Source: Pestalotiopsis fici W106-1 (taxonomy: Eukaryota; Ascomycota; Sordariomycetes; Amphisphaeriales; Sporocadaceae). From it: 64,000 bases of DNA. The stretch is from the NCBI RefSeq assembly GCF_000516985.1, contig NW_006917092.1, positions 4,135,925 to 4,199,924 on the forward strand. The letters run 5' to 3'. The notes under the pieces are model-generated. The model did no database searches. It saw only the letters and a program-made list of their open reading frames with translations, and was not told where the DNA came from. Position 1 is the first letter of the stretch, and every line of letters begins with the position of its first letter. Of the stretch, positions 25,181 to 35,456 are shown one piece after another. The position numbers and the translations under genes were made by a program.

Positions 25181-25588
25181 TTAATCGCTTTAAACCGGGA
25201 AAAATTATAAATAACGTAAAATAAGCTATATAATATATTTTTAATAATAATAAAATATAAAAATGCCCGTAAATAAAGGAATTTATAGTTATTATAAAAT
25301 TAGGTAATATATTATAATATATTAAAAGCAATTGCTTAATATAAAATTGCGCCCGGGGTCGTATATACGCTAATTTAGCTATATTTAATCGCATTAAGCC
25401 GGGAAAAATTATAAATAATATAAAATAAATTATATAATATATTTTTAGCGATAATAAAATATAAAAATGCCTATAAGCAAAGGAATTTATAGTTATTATA
25501 AAATTAAATAATATATTATAATATATTAAAGGTAATTGCTTAATATAAAATTGCGCCCGGAGTCGTATATACGCTAATTTAGCCGTAT
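25181..25588. repeat. Tandem duplication, two 204-bp units
   Basis: Two near-identical units, 25181-25384 and 25385-25588, both begin TTAATCGC and carry CCGGGAAAAATTATAAATAA near the start. A third start (25589, TTAATCGCAAAA) diverges after about 8 bases. The 204-bp period is a multiple of three, which explains why the minus strand stays open for 148 codons with an internal 68-residue repeat. The peptide is almost all Ile, Leu, Phe, Tyr and Asn, as expected of translated A/T-rich DNA, so it is not called a gene. Confidence 0.9.
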
Positions 25589-26118
25589 TTAATCGCAAAA
25601 ACTTTAGAAAAATTGCGTTATATATAAAATCGATTTAAAAATCCGATTATTATAATAAATTAGCTTTAAAAAATATACGTAAATGCAAAATAAAGGTATA
25701 TAATAGTTATAATTTACCGGTAAATTAATAATTTAAAAAAGCTAAAATTATATAGCTAAAAATTACGGGAAAATATAAAAAATCCTATAATATAAATTTT
25801 ATTTACGCGCTATTACGTAATTTTAATTAGGCCCGATTAGGAATTAATAGTTTTAAATCGGGTTAATTATAATAATTACGATAATTTTGGCAATTATATA
25901 GATTTTTTAGCTAGGTACTAATTATAAATAGCAAAAATAATTTTAAATATTTACGGCATATTACGGTGCTTTTTAATTTTACGATTTTATTATCGCTAAT
26001 TATTTTGCTATAAATTATAGTATTTTTTAACCTTATAATCTTGCTGTTATTAACGATTTTGTTATCGCTTACGGTCTTGCTGTTGCTAATATTTTTTTTG
26101 CGTAAGTAAAAAAAATCT

Positions 26119-26137
26119 GGCTGACAGGGTCAGCTAG
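26119..26137 (+). other. Helitron-like 3' terminus: hairpin overlapping CTAG
   Basis: GCTGAC (26120-26125), loop AGG, GTCAGC (26129-26134), with a possible extra G-T pair, ending in CTAG at 26134-26137 and followed by T. The AT-rich, CA/TG-depleted composition stops within about 20 bp of this site. The CTRR end and subterminal hairpin are known Helitron features. In textbook elements a few bases separate hairpin and CTRR, whereas here they overlap by one base. Confidence 0.6.
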
Positions 26138-27646
26138 TATATTAATAAGTCATTATATATTTCTATTGCAATACTCCAAGCATGATATATTATTAAATCA
26201 CAATGAATCATTTGTTTATTCGCAGGTCATTGAGCTGCCGAGACTTGCCAAAAAAAAAAAAAAAAAAAGGACAAAATCATAACATGGCATGGCAAAGCAT
26301 AGGCGTTTGGGGTACTCCGGAAAAGGGCAGTCATTGCTGCGCAGCCCGCAAATCATTCCTATAAATCATATTGCTTATACTGAACGCTGAATAAAAGAAC
26401 CATCAAGCTGGAATAAACCTGAATATCATATGATGAGCTGGCTTAATATGTATGTCTAAATATGTAATTTTGCCCGTGGCTGACTTCGCCTGAACCATGA
26501 CCCTAAACCCAGCCGGCCCCTCTCCGGACAATACAGTAAATGCCTGACCTAGTCGAAGTACGGGCCGACCCGCTAACCTCCAATGACTTGTGTGATATGA
26601 CGCGATACTCGCAGATTCCAGACATCTGCTGAGAACTCATTGTAATGTTGCATCCAATACAATGTCACGAATATCAATTGGTGCAACCATGCCTAGACGC
26701 TTCCTCCGTAGTACGTTAGCAGCTCGGCCGATACACGCGGCAGAGCAATGAGCATGGGAGCCAACCACCGGCACAGTGGCGGCACTGCTTGAGCAAGCTT
26801 TGTGAGAGGTGAAATGCCGACCTTGAACACCGGATCACGCCATGTCACCCTCGCCTATGCTCATGCAAGTTGCTGTCGCCAGCCGGACCCTAGGCGCTGG
26901 CAAACGAGGAGGGTATTTCCAAGACCGCGCACATCTGAATTATACTGCTGCAGATTGGTCTCATCGAATGGAAGACAAAATGCTCCGTTTTCTATTTATG
27001 CAAGTCCGATTGAGTTGCATCAACTTTGTCCATCAATACTGTCAAGCTATGTGTATCAATTCAGACCCTGTGATGCAGTCGTGTCACGGTAGCTGCATCT
27101 CTCGCATCTTGATCACACACATCGATAAGAAAGGAAGAGAGACTATATCCCGTATTGTACTACCCGTATGACTGGGGAATACCATGAGGAACACGACGCT
27201 TGGAAAGTATAGAGCCCTTATCTCTATGCTTTTCATCTTACCTGGTGTGTTTCTCATTGCGAACTCTCCACCTAAATGGGGCAGTTGGCTGCTGCAATAT
27301 CTCGAGATAATGGCGTGCTGCCAGGGTGCTGGCACTTCATTGCAGCTCAGCTTGGCCTTGCCGCATCTACCAATCCTGGCGTGAATGGACCATCCATAAC
27401 TCGAATCTTTCGTATAACAGTAACTCACCCCTCACCACGAAACCTGTGACTTGTTGTGCCATTTGAGTTTTTAATTTTCAAAGGTTGTCGTCGGAGCTTG
27501 CCGGAGATAGAACAACAAAACAGAGTTCATCTTATCCTCTTCCGAGGACCGAAACCTGGATGTCCGGGCATTAAATCTCGTCAATCTTCCGCTTCACTAT
27601 CTGCATCTTGATTCTCTGCTGAGCAAGTGCGCAAACTGTGAGCAGC
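26138..27646. other. Right flank of the element and upstream region of the permease gene
   Basis: Normal composition resumes. A 19-base A run lies at 26250-26268. No coding region was recognised: frames at 26802-27171 and 27184-27384 lack domain features and overlap one another. Confidence 0.5.
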
Positions 27647-29823
27647 ATGTTGTTCAGGCGACACTTGGGGCGCGATCGCGCCACCGAGTCCGATGAAAAC
27701 TCCTCCACTCCACCAAACGGAACCGTGGCGTATGATGGCGACTTCAAGTACGTTGGAGAGGTCGGCGGTAATGATGCGCCAGAGATGTTCCAAGAGGCAG
27801 GTGGTGCCCCTGTAGAAAGTCACTCGCCACTTGGCTACAATGTCGGACCTATCACCATCTTGTTTTTGAACATCAGCATGATGATTGGAACTGGAATCTA
27901 TTCGACACGTAAGTATCCATGCGTTGGACAATCATCGGTATTCTACCAAGGCGCTCACATCTTTGTAGCATCTTCTATCCTCAAAGGCACCGGCTCCGTC
28001 GGCCTTAGCATGATCTATTGGGTATTGGGAGGCATCATCTCGCTCTGTAGTGGTGCTGTCTACCTGGAATTTTCGGCGTATTTTCCAAGTCGATCGGGTG
28101 CTGAAGTCGTGAATCTGGAGCAGGCCTATCCCTCGCCGCGCTTCCTTTTCCCGACGGCATTTGCCATGCAAAATGTGATTCTCTCTTTTCGAAGCAGTAA
28201 TTGTATCGGTAGGTCAAGCCCACCACAGCATTCAATGCCGATGATTTGAGACTAAACACCAGGACAGTGCTTGCAAACTACCTCTTCGCCACGGCTGGTC
28301 GTACAGGCACAGATTGGCAGATCAAGGGTGTAGCTATTGTCGCCTACACTGTTGCTGTCATTGGTAAAGCATACACCTCTCTCAACCCAAGCCGTCATTA
28401 ACTCACTTTTGGATAGCCGCCATCCTTCATACAAAGGGTGCATATTACCTATCAAATGGAATCGGCGCCATCAAGCTCCTCACGCTGGTGTTTATTGCGA
28501 TCACTGGCTGGGTAGTCCTGGCTGGCCACACCTCGGTCGAGAATCCAAAGGCACATTTTCAAAATGCATTTGAAGGGACCGCGACACCTTATGGGGTGAC
28601 CAATGCACTTTATCGAATTATCTTCTCCTACGCTGGCTATAACAATGCATTCAATGTTGTGAACGAGATCAAGGTATGTTGCTGTCTCGCGGTTGTTCCC
28701 TGGAGCTGTCCCATAAGCTGAACCACGTCGCAGAATCCCGTGAAACAAATCAAGAGAAATGGCACTATTTCTATCTTGACTGTCATGGCTCTCTACATTT
28801 TTGCGAACATAGCATATTTCGCCGCCGGTAAGATCAGGGCTTGCTCATTGTTGCTAGTCAAGCTGTTGCTGACCAGGATCTTCAACAGTGAAAAAGGAAG
28901 ACTTGGAAAATTCAGGCACCATTGCAGCGACACTGTTCTTTTCGTCCGTCTTTGGATCCAGTAAATCTTCCCGGGGACTCAACTTTTTGATCGCGCTCAG
29001 CTCCTTCGGTAACCTGATTGCCGTACTGATCGGTGCCGGGCGCCAGTTGCGAGAATGCGGAAGGTAAAAATCCTTGCTCTTTGGTGTATCGACATGTCTG
29101 CCGTGTGAACTCTTTTGTTAATCACGTAATATAGGCAAGGAGTCTTACCATGGACTCGTTACTGGGTTTCGACTTGGCCCTTTGGTACACCTGCTGGCCC
29201 GTACCTCTTTGATTGGGCCATAACAGTCCTGGTCATTTTGGCCGTTCCTACTGGTGATGCTTTTAATTTCGGTACGTAATGCTCCGTGCATCGATCATCT
29301 ATCAGTTCCTGATACACAAACAGTCAGCGACCTTGCAGTGTTTCCCAGTTCCTTTTTCAGCCTTGCCATGGCTATTGGACTCTATGTTGTTCGTTGGCGT
29401 CGCAAGAAGGCAAACCTTCCCGAGCCTGCCTTCAAAGCGTGGCATCCCGTGGTCATTTTCAATATCCTGGTCCAGCTCTACCTGATTGTGATGCCCTGGT
29501 ATCCTCCCGCTGCTGGCAAGGGCGATGTCTCGTTCTGGTACGGCACATATGTCGTTACGGGCATTGGTATTGTACTCACTTGCATCGCTTACTACGTACT
29601 CTGGGTCAAGCTGCTTCCCAAATGGCGAGGGTATGAACTGCGTCAAGAGGTTTTGCAACTGGAAAGTGGCGCCCAGGGTCATCAGCTGGTCAAAGTGCCC
29701 ATTGAGCAAGTTGCCGAGTGGGATGCGACGCACGATGCCATCGGGCGCCCAATCGGTGCCGTGAGCTCCAACGATGCCCGCACCGAGGTCCAGTTTTCTA
29801 GCCTCGCCGCAGAAAAGGCCTGA
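27647..29823 (+). CDS. High-affinity methionine permease-like amino-acid transporter (Mup1 family)
   Basis: Eight exons: 27647-27908, 27969-28208, 28268-28363, 28417-28673, 28734-28827, 28889-29063, 29135-29271 and 29324-29823, giving 586 residues against 574 for yeast Mup1. The seven introns are 52-71 bp with canonical GT-AG ends. After a 60-residue hydrophilic N-terminus the sequence enters helix 1 with SPLGYNVGPITILFLNISMMIGTGI, the APC-superfamily glycine-rich unwound helix. Later conserved blocks are YLEFSAYFP, SSNCIVLANYLFA, YAGYNNAFNVVNEIK, RECGRQGVLPW and YVVRWRRKK. The C-terminal tail is hydrophilic. The product is expected to import methionine or related amino acids by proton symport at the plasma membrane. 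The start follows the ATG at 27647; the frame upstream begins with GTG. Confidence 0.88.
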
Positions 29824-30869
29824 TTCATGCGTCTATCTATAGATATTAAGGCTACATCCCAGAGACTCCATGCAGAGAGTGGGCCAATAGTAACAAGCTT
29901 TTCATCTCATGGCTCTGTCATGAGTACTGCTGATTAGCAGCATTAGCTTGCTAATTTATACGAATCATGCATTAAGCAGGCACATACAAACAAGTTTTGC
30001 ATAGCCCCTCGAGCAACTCGAAATCATATCATCTACTTTCATCGCAACATTGACCCTTGGAGAGGCGCAATGCGCCAACTGATGAGTAGTGCCTCGTATG
30101 TACACCCAAAATCCGGACGGATTTTGGGGGTCGATTTATGTATGCCTAGAAGGACCGATCCAACTAACCTAAATACCTGAACTGCTAAGCGCTCGGGGAT
30201 ACAATCGCATTTCCGAGTACTAGGGCGTCAGTAGACATGAATCAGAGCAGCCATGTTATAAATAAAAGCTCTTGCCATACGGATATCAACGAGTGACTGA
30301 TATTCATAGGCAGCTGTAGAGCTGGCTGTAGAACTGGCTGTAGAACTGGCTGTAGAACTGGATGTACATTTGGGCAGTATGGGTTGATGTACTGGCCAGC
30401 TACTGCCAACTGGGTGCCGGTATATCTGAATCGTGACTCTCACCCCTTCTCTGGACTTGATAAATTGCAATTTCCAAATATGCAATCATGACTTCATGGT
30501 AGAACCGTAAAACTGTAACACCGTGATCGTAAACCGTAAGTTCAAATTAAGTATGTGTTTCTTTCTTATGCCAGTGAAACCTGATATAAAATGCCAATAA
30601 AAATCCAGCTTAATACCAGGTGCCCAGTACTTTAAATAATGGGATCACTTTTTCTTTTAGGCTCCTTCAATAAGGTTATGTGCCTGCCACCAAAACTCTA
30701 CTTATTAGCCTTAATATTAATAATTCACCTAAACATTATTTTTCTGGGAAACAATCATGGTGTTTGGGACAATCATTGTTGACGCCAATAATCATTGTTC
30801 AGAACCACCCCACCCCAGTACGGTAGACGGCTTATCCCAACACCCTTTGTCACGGTCTTCCCTTTCACC
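29824..30869. other. Intergenic region with a 12-bp minisatellite
   Basis: No gene recognised. Four tandem copies of GCTGTAGAACTG (first copy with one change) lie at 30313-30360. On the minus strand they would read as repeated Ser-Ser-Thr-Ala, but that 85-residue frame has no other protein-like feature. Confidence 0.6.
30313..30360. repeat. 12-bp minisatellite, four copies
   Basis: Unit GCTGTAGAACTG. Copy 1 has G in place of A at position 9, and copies 2-4 are identical. It is followed by a degenerate unit (GATGTACATTTG). Confidence 0.9.
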
Positions 30870-31826
30870 ATGGCTCCTGGAAACATAATCATATTTGGCC
30901 CAACCGGTCAAGTCGCGGTGGCGGCGGCTCGGATGGCGCAGGACAGGGGCGCAAAAGTGTCGTTGGCAATGCGAGATACGACGAAGCCAATTGTCGGTCT
31001 TGATCCCAAACAAGAACAGAGTGCTGGCATGGAGCGCGTCTATGCTGACCTGACTCTGCCTGACACTGTCCGGGCTGCAGTTGCTCAGACGGGGGCCAAG
31101 CGGGCGTTCCTCTACTGCATCATGGGCAAGTCTATGCGGCCCAGCATTGAGGCGCTCAAGGAAGCCGGTATCGAGCTCGTCGTCTTCAACAGCAGCTCGA
31201 CCATCCAAGGCGACCCGCAGGCTGTAGATATGGCAGCCAACTTCATTGCCTGGGCTCATGCACAGGTCGAGATTGCCCTCGAGGAAGTCTTTGGTGTCCC
31301 CAGCTACGTCGTTGTGCGTCCGTCGGCTTTCATGAGCAACATCCTCGCTTGGAAGGAGATGGTGAAGAAGGGCCAGCTGAAACTAGTCTATCCAGAGGCC
31401 GCCGTCTTCAATTACATTGCGCCAGAGGATATCGGCGCAGTGTGTGGTGCTCTCCTAGCCCAAGGCCCCGAGGTACTGGAGACGAAGGCTGGGCGGAATG
31501 TTGTCTATCTTTATGGGCCTAGCCGCATGTCGCAGCGTGAAGCTGGACAAGAAATTGGCCGAGCGATCGACATTGATCTCTCCATCCAGGCTTTGAGTGA
31601 CAAAGAAGGGGTCCAGTTCTTTGTCGAGAACTTACATGTCCCCGAACAAGCAGCCACAAATTTTGTCAACAGAATGAGAGAAATGAGCGAGAAGGGCCGT
31701 AATCAGCATAAGCGGGCGCCTGAAATTCTTGAAGAAGCGATTGGCAACATAGAAAGATACTCTGGACGGCCGCCTACAACCATGGCGAAGTGGCTGGAGG
31801 GACAGACGGAACACTTCAGAGCTTGA
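30870..31826 (+). CDS. NmrA-like NAD(P)-binding protein
   Basis: A 318-residue single-exon protein. The N-terminus is a Rossmann fold of the atypical SDR type: NIIIFGPTGQVAVAAARMA gives the G-x-x-G-x-x-A dinucleotide loop, and AMRD at the end of strand 2 suggests NADP preference. Further family marks are VVFNSSSTIQG, VVRPSAFMSNIL and YIAPEDIGAVCGALL. The catalytic YxxxK of classical SDRs is not evident, as in NmrA redox-sensing regulators, though some relatives act as reductases. The frame is open back to 30795 but starts there with TTG; the ATG at 30870 sits in a good context (CACCATGG) and directly precedes the Rossmann strand. Confidence 0.82.
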   Translation: MAPGNIIIFGPTGQVAVAAARMAQDRGAKVSLAMRDTTKPIVGLDPKQEQSAGMERVYADLTLPDTVRAAVAQTGAKRAFLYCIMGKSMRPSIEALKEAGIELVVFNSSSTIQGDPQAVDMAANFIAWAHAQVEIALEEVFGVPSYVVVRPSAFMSNILAWKEMVKKGQLKLVYPEAAVFNYIAPEDIGAVCGALLAQGPEVLETKAGRNVVYLYGPSRMSQREAGQEIGRAIDIDLSIQALSDKEGVQFFVENLHVPEQAATNFVNRMREMSEKGRNQHKRAPEILEEAIGNIERYSGRPPTTMAKWLEGQTEHFRA

Positions 31827-31946
31827 CTGTGATGACTTGGGCAAAGCATCCCGGGCCATATCGCGTCTATGAAGAACTAGTCACCAGGGGGCTTTGATTT
31901 ATTGACCAGAGCGAATTCTTGGATATTGAAGATATTTATCAGAGAC

Positions 31947-33468
31947 TTAACAAGTAAACACTCCGCTGACTGTCCCTTCTCGGAAATTGTCTCTCTTTGA
32001 ACATTATGTTAGAGTCTGGCTCAATGTCATAAATGACCATTTGGGGTGTTGAGAAATGACTTACGATATCAACGATGCTTGCATATGTTCCACATCCCAA
32101 CACAACCAAACCAACCACGAATGCCACAGCGCACATGAGAGCGTGACCAAGGTTTTCGCGGTCATACCATCGGCCCTGCTTGATCAGTTTGTACCACATG
32201 AGTGCAGGCAGGTAGAATGAGAATCCCGACACAAACAGAGATGAGCAGAGAGACAAGAGGTCGCTGAAGATGGGAATGGCCTCAGCCGTGATAAACGCCA
32301 GAATGGTGATGACAGTAATGATAGCCAACCAGGTGATCCAACCTTTGGTAGTGTTCACAAAACGGGTTATGGAGTGTTTGAATATGCGTCCGTGGATATA
32401 GCGCCCGGCAACTGTAATATTGATAGACCCCGAAATGAAAATCACTGGCAGGGCAATGCCAAAGGCAACTCGCGAGACCACATTGCCAGCAGAGAGAAGT
32501 GCAGGCGATTGGACTTCAGATCCGACGAATGCGTAGATGATGGCACCTGTCAGGGTGTAGATGATGATCTCAATGATTCCAAGCGACCAAATGGACTTGA
32601 CATAGTCCTCTGGCTTCTTCAATTCGTCCATGAAAGTGAACTGACACATGGCGAAACTGTACGCAAATACAATGTTTGTGATGGCCACGAAACCTTGAAT
32701 GAAGGTCGTGTCAGGCGCTGGCCACGCTGACCATGTGCTCTCGCTCAGTATCTCATGGCTTGATCGGATGCCGGTGGCGATCATGGTAATGCCGATGGCG
32801 CCAATGATGGAGATGAAGTCAACATAGCCGAGTATCGCCTGTTCCGTAAAGGACGGGGGGATAGCTAGAAGCAATAGGATGATGGCTGATACCACACCAA
32901 ATACGATTGAACAGACACTGCTCTCGGTGATGTGGGTAAAGGCAATAGTGCCCGTGAGGCAGTGAGATCCGACGAGCAGAATGAGCTCTATCACAAACAT
33001 GGCACTGCCCAATTCATATCCGAACCTGCCAAAACGGCCAAACAGGAGTCCCATAGCGGCTCCATAGTGGTCAATCTCGGGGAACTTCAACTTGACCAGA
33101 CCGATGATGTGGCTGGTGTATATGGCCAGCAAGCCGACACCGACGCAGGATATAACGCCGGCGACCATGCCCAGCGTCGCAAAGGCAGCCGGCAGGCTTA
33201 GACTGCCCAATGCAATGGCGTTCACAATTAGCACAACTGTGAGTCGCTTCCATCCAAGTCTGCGGAAGAAGGCCTCGCCCTCTTCCACCTTCCGTTCCGA
33301 ATATCCGGGATCCGTATCCGAACTCTTCTCGCCTGCGCTGCCACGCCGTTTCTTGTCCATGTCTTTGCCGGTGCCAAGTTCCACTCTCTTCGGCTCCGTG
33401 GCATCATCGGTGCTGCTGTTCATGTCGTTTTCGGCTAATCCGGAGCCGTACGGTGTTGAGCCGGTCAT
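31947..33468 (-). CDS. Neutral amino-acid transporter, AAAP family (N. crassa Mtr-like)
   Basis: Two exons, 33468-32065 and 31994-31947, make 483 residues. The 70-bp intron has donor GTAAGT, branch CTCTAAC and the first AG after it as acceptor (AAAG). Splicing gives the C-terminus DIRDNFREGTVSGVFTC, as expected of Mtr relatives; unspliced, the frame would end at 31939 with an unrelated tail. A 75-residue hydrophilic N-terminus precedes about 11 hydrophobic helices, starting with VVLIVNAIALGSLSLPAAFATLG. HYGAAMGLLFGRFGR and FTFMDELKKPEDY are family-typical loops. It should import neutral amino acids across the plasma membrane. Together with the methionine permease 2 kb away it gives this stretch a nitrogen-uptake flavour. 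Confidence 0.87.
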
Positions 33469-35039
33469 CGTGGGAGTGCGAATCTGGGTTCGCAGGGTAG
33501 AAATACCTCACGAGGCCGTCAATGGATGAATTTCTCTGTTGTTTGGGTGTTTGCTTTAGAAGATTTACTAGCTTCTTTCGACGCAAGTCGCACCCAATGC
33601 TCAAATGATGTTTCCCACAACAGCAATGTCTTATACCAAAGCCGACACAATGATCAACACCTCGTTGTCGCCATATGACTGCACGCATTCCAATCTCAAA
33701 CTCAAGGGAAAACTCTGGCGGGGGGTGGATCCGCGGCCCGGCCGTTTCGCGGTGGGTCGAAAGGTTCAGTCATAGTAAAGGGGCGTCACCAAACGTGGCA
33801 TCACGAACTATTACCTAACACTTTGGGTCGGATGGGTCGGATGAGTCAAGGCGAAAAGCGCACAAACTGCACATCAAGCACTTGACGTTTGTGAAATTGA
33901 AGCAGCATCCAACAGCTTTGGTGTATTTGCTGCTTTGATTTTCTGCGCTTCGTTCGTCCTCCGCTACGTTAAAAGATTATTTCACTGACTATCAAACCTA
34001 GTGTCGCAATATGCAAATACCATGAGTTTCATTTGGCAAATTGCAGGTGATCACACAACACCTCACAAAATCCACCAGAGTCAGCAAGGATCACCGCATG
34101 TCACTGAAGTTCTGCTTTGTTAAACATTCCCTGCTTGCTTTTCCTTTCGTTTTTCTCAGCTTGATGTACACGTTTTTGGTTGTCTTTTGACATCAACTGG
34201 ATGTGGTAATCGGCCCAGCTTTAGAGCCAACCGACTGAGAGCCAAAAATGCAAAAGACGGGGTCGATTTGTTGACGGCGCCAGCTGCTCATTTACGCGCG
34301 CCATATTGGCAGAGTTAAATATGTGGTAATATTAGCTGTGCAGCTCGACTTAACTGGGCTCACATAATGAATGGCTGAAGCATATATGAACGGTAATTGA
34401 ATAGCCAGGTGTCTCATAGATTAGTAAAACACCTCGCAACCGATCTCGACTATTGCCCCGTGGGATACTTGGAAGAAAAAAGAATATTGGAGAAACAGAG
34501 TCTTTGGGCTGGTAGAGCTGGTCAGTTTGGGCAATATCATGATGGACTTTAATGGTCGTTCCATGCCAGTAGACATATCACAAAGTCACCTCGGGGAGCA
34601 AAGGATAGGACTAAATGGCTGACATTTCTCGCAAAGTACACGAGCATTCACGGGATACCACAATCTAAGTCGCAAGTCGTATTCTGGCAATACCTTCTAC
34701 ATGTTGGTACACTGGATATATTTGAAATGACAGATGAGGGCATGCTTAATGTGATTGTGCTGTTATCGTATGAAAGTCTAGCATCGCTAAATCCAAGATG
34801 TTCCCTCGTGTGAATGAGGGTCTGCCCATGCGAGCTGTGAAATAGGTTATTGACTTGAATATGATTGAATATTTTATGGTTTCAAAGCTGTTACACCCCC
34901 AGAACTACAAGTTCATAACTATTAGCGCTCCCAATGGCATGGGCGATGCTTTCTCTAGATCATTTTCTACAATGTTTTGTATATGTATGTTTGTATAAGA
35001 TCAACCGTAAAGTTCTGCTGGTCATTTGATGAAACGGTG
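33469..35039. other. Intergenic region, no gene recognised
   Basis: 1.57 kb upstream of the Mtr-like gene and downstream of the small minus-strand gene. GGATGGGTCGGATG-type direct repeats lie at about 33829-33843. No coding potential was recognised. Confidence 0.5.
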
Positions 35040-35456
35040 CTACAAATCATACTTCTTTGCCTTCATTTGTTGCCATCTTGCTTGATGCACCATGGTCGAG
35101 ACCTCGCTGCATTGGCCACTGAGCTTGATCAAGGCTGAATCCTCATCATCGTCCTCTGACGAACAAGAATGAGATTCCATCTTTCCCCAGAGCTTATCAG
35201 CATGACCACTGAGAAAAGAAATGAGGTCATCCAAGGCCTGCCAGCCATTCTCGTCTATTTGCCGCAGCGATGCCAAATATTGCGTGGTGACCATGAGCCG
35301 GTCAACTTTGTCAGAGCTCATGTTACGTTCGCGCTGGACTGTACGCTTGATTGATCGAGCTTCGTCTTTAATCATGCGATTCAACATTTTTGAGTTGTTG
35401 GCCCAACGCTGCCACTCGGGTGCCGGGCCCTGGGGAACACTCGCTAATGTCGACAT
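35040..35456 (-). CDS. Hypothetical small helical protein
   Basis: 138 residues from the ATG at 35456; an in-frame TTG further upstream was not used. The sequence is charged and mostly helical by eye (RMIKDEARSIKRTVQRERN, LASLRQIDENGWQALDDLISFL), with a Ser/Asp/Glu-rich loop (CSSEDDDEDS) and no signal peptide or membrane helix. I do not recognise the family. The codon pattern looks gene-like and the frame is clean, but neighbours give no hint. Confidence 0.5.
   Translation of the reverse strand: MSTLASVPQGPAPEWQRWANNSKMLNRMIKDEARSIKRTVQRERNMSSDKVDRLMVTTQYLASLRQIDENGWQALDDLISFLSGHADKLWGKMESHSCSSEDDDEDSALIKLSGQCSEVSTMVHQARWQQMKAKKYDL

Larger units (their letters stand above)
16241..26137 (+). 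mobile_element. RIP-degenerated Helitron (rolling-circle transposon), possibly with nested or captured sequence
   Basis: The block is extremely A/T-rich, with CA and TG nearly absent while CG persists; for example, 17041-17160 contains neither CA nor TG. That is the outcome of RIP, which mutates CpA to TpA on both strands of repeated DNA. Reading through RIP-type stops (TAA/TAG where Gln or Trp is expected) from about 19.9 to 23.3 kb gives a Helitron protein on the + strand, with a Rep/HUH domain and a PIF1-like helicase. At the right edge a 6-bp-stem hairpin (26120-26134) overlaps a terminal CTAG (26134-26137) followed by T, matching Helitron 3' structure and orientation. The left end is not certain. 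It could be the TC at 16266, inside the palindrome ATCGGGCCCGAT (16265-16276), or a few tens of bases earlier. The element contains a 100-N gap and is certainly inactive as it stands. Confidence 0.8.

Noticed and set aside
25152..25598. 148-codon minus-strand frame with an internal 68-residue repeat
   Set aside because: It is the translation of a 204-bp A/T-rich tandem repeat in RIP DNA. Its composition (Ile, Leu, Phe, Tyr, Asn) follows from base content.
16241..26137. Interpretation as a mitochondrial insertion or centromere-type AT repeat
   Set aside because: Persistence of CpG with loss of CpA/TpG, and ordered Helitron motifs on one strand, point to a RIP-mutated transposon instead.
27638..27646. 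Longer start for the methionine-permease-like gene
   Set aside because: The upstream codon is GTG; the first ATG in frame is at 27647.
30228..30485. 85-codon minus-strand frame containing Ser-Ser-Thr-Ala repeats
   Set aside because: The repeat is a 12-bp minisatellite, and the rest of the frame has no protein-like feature.
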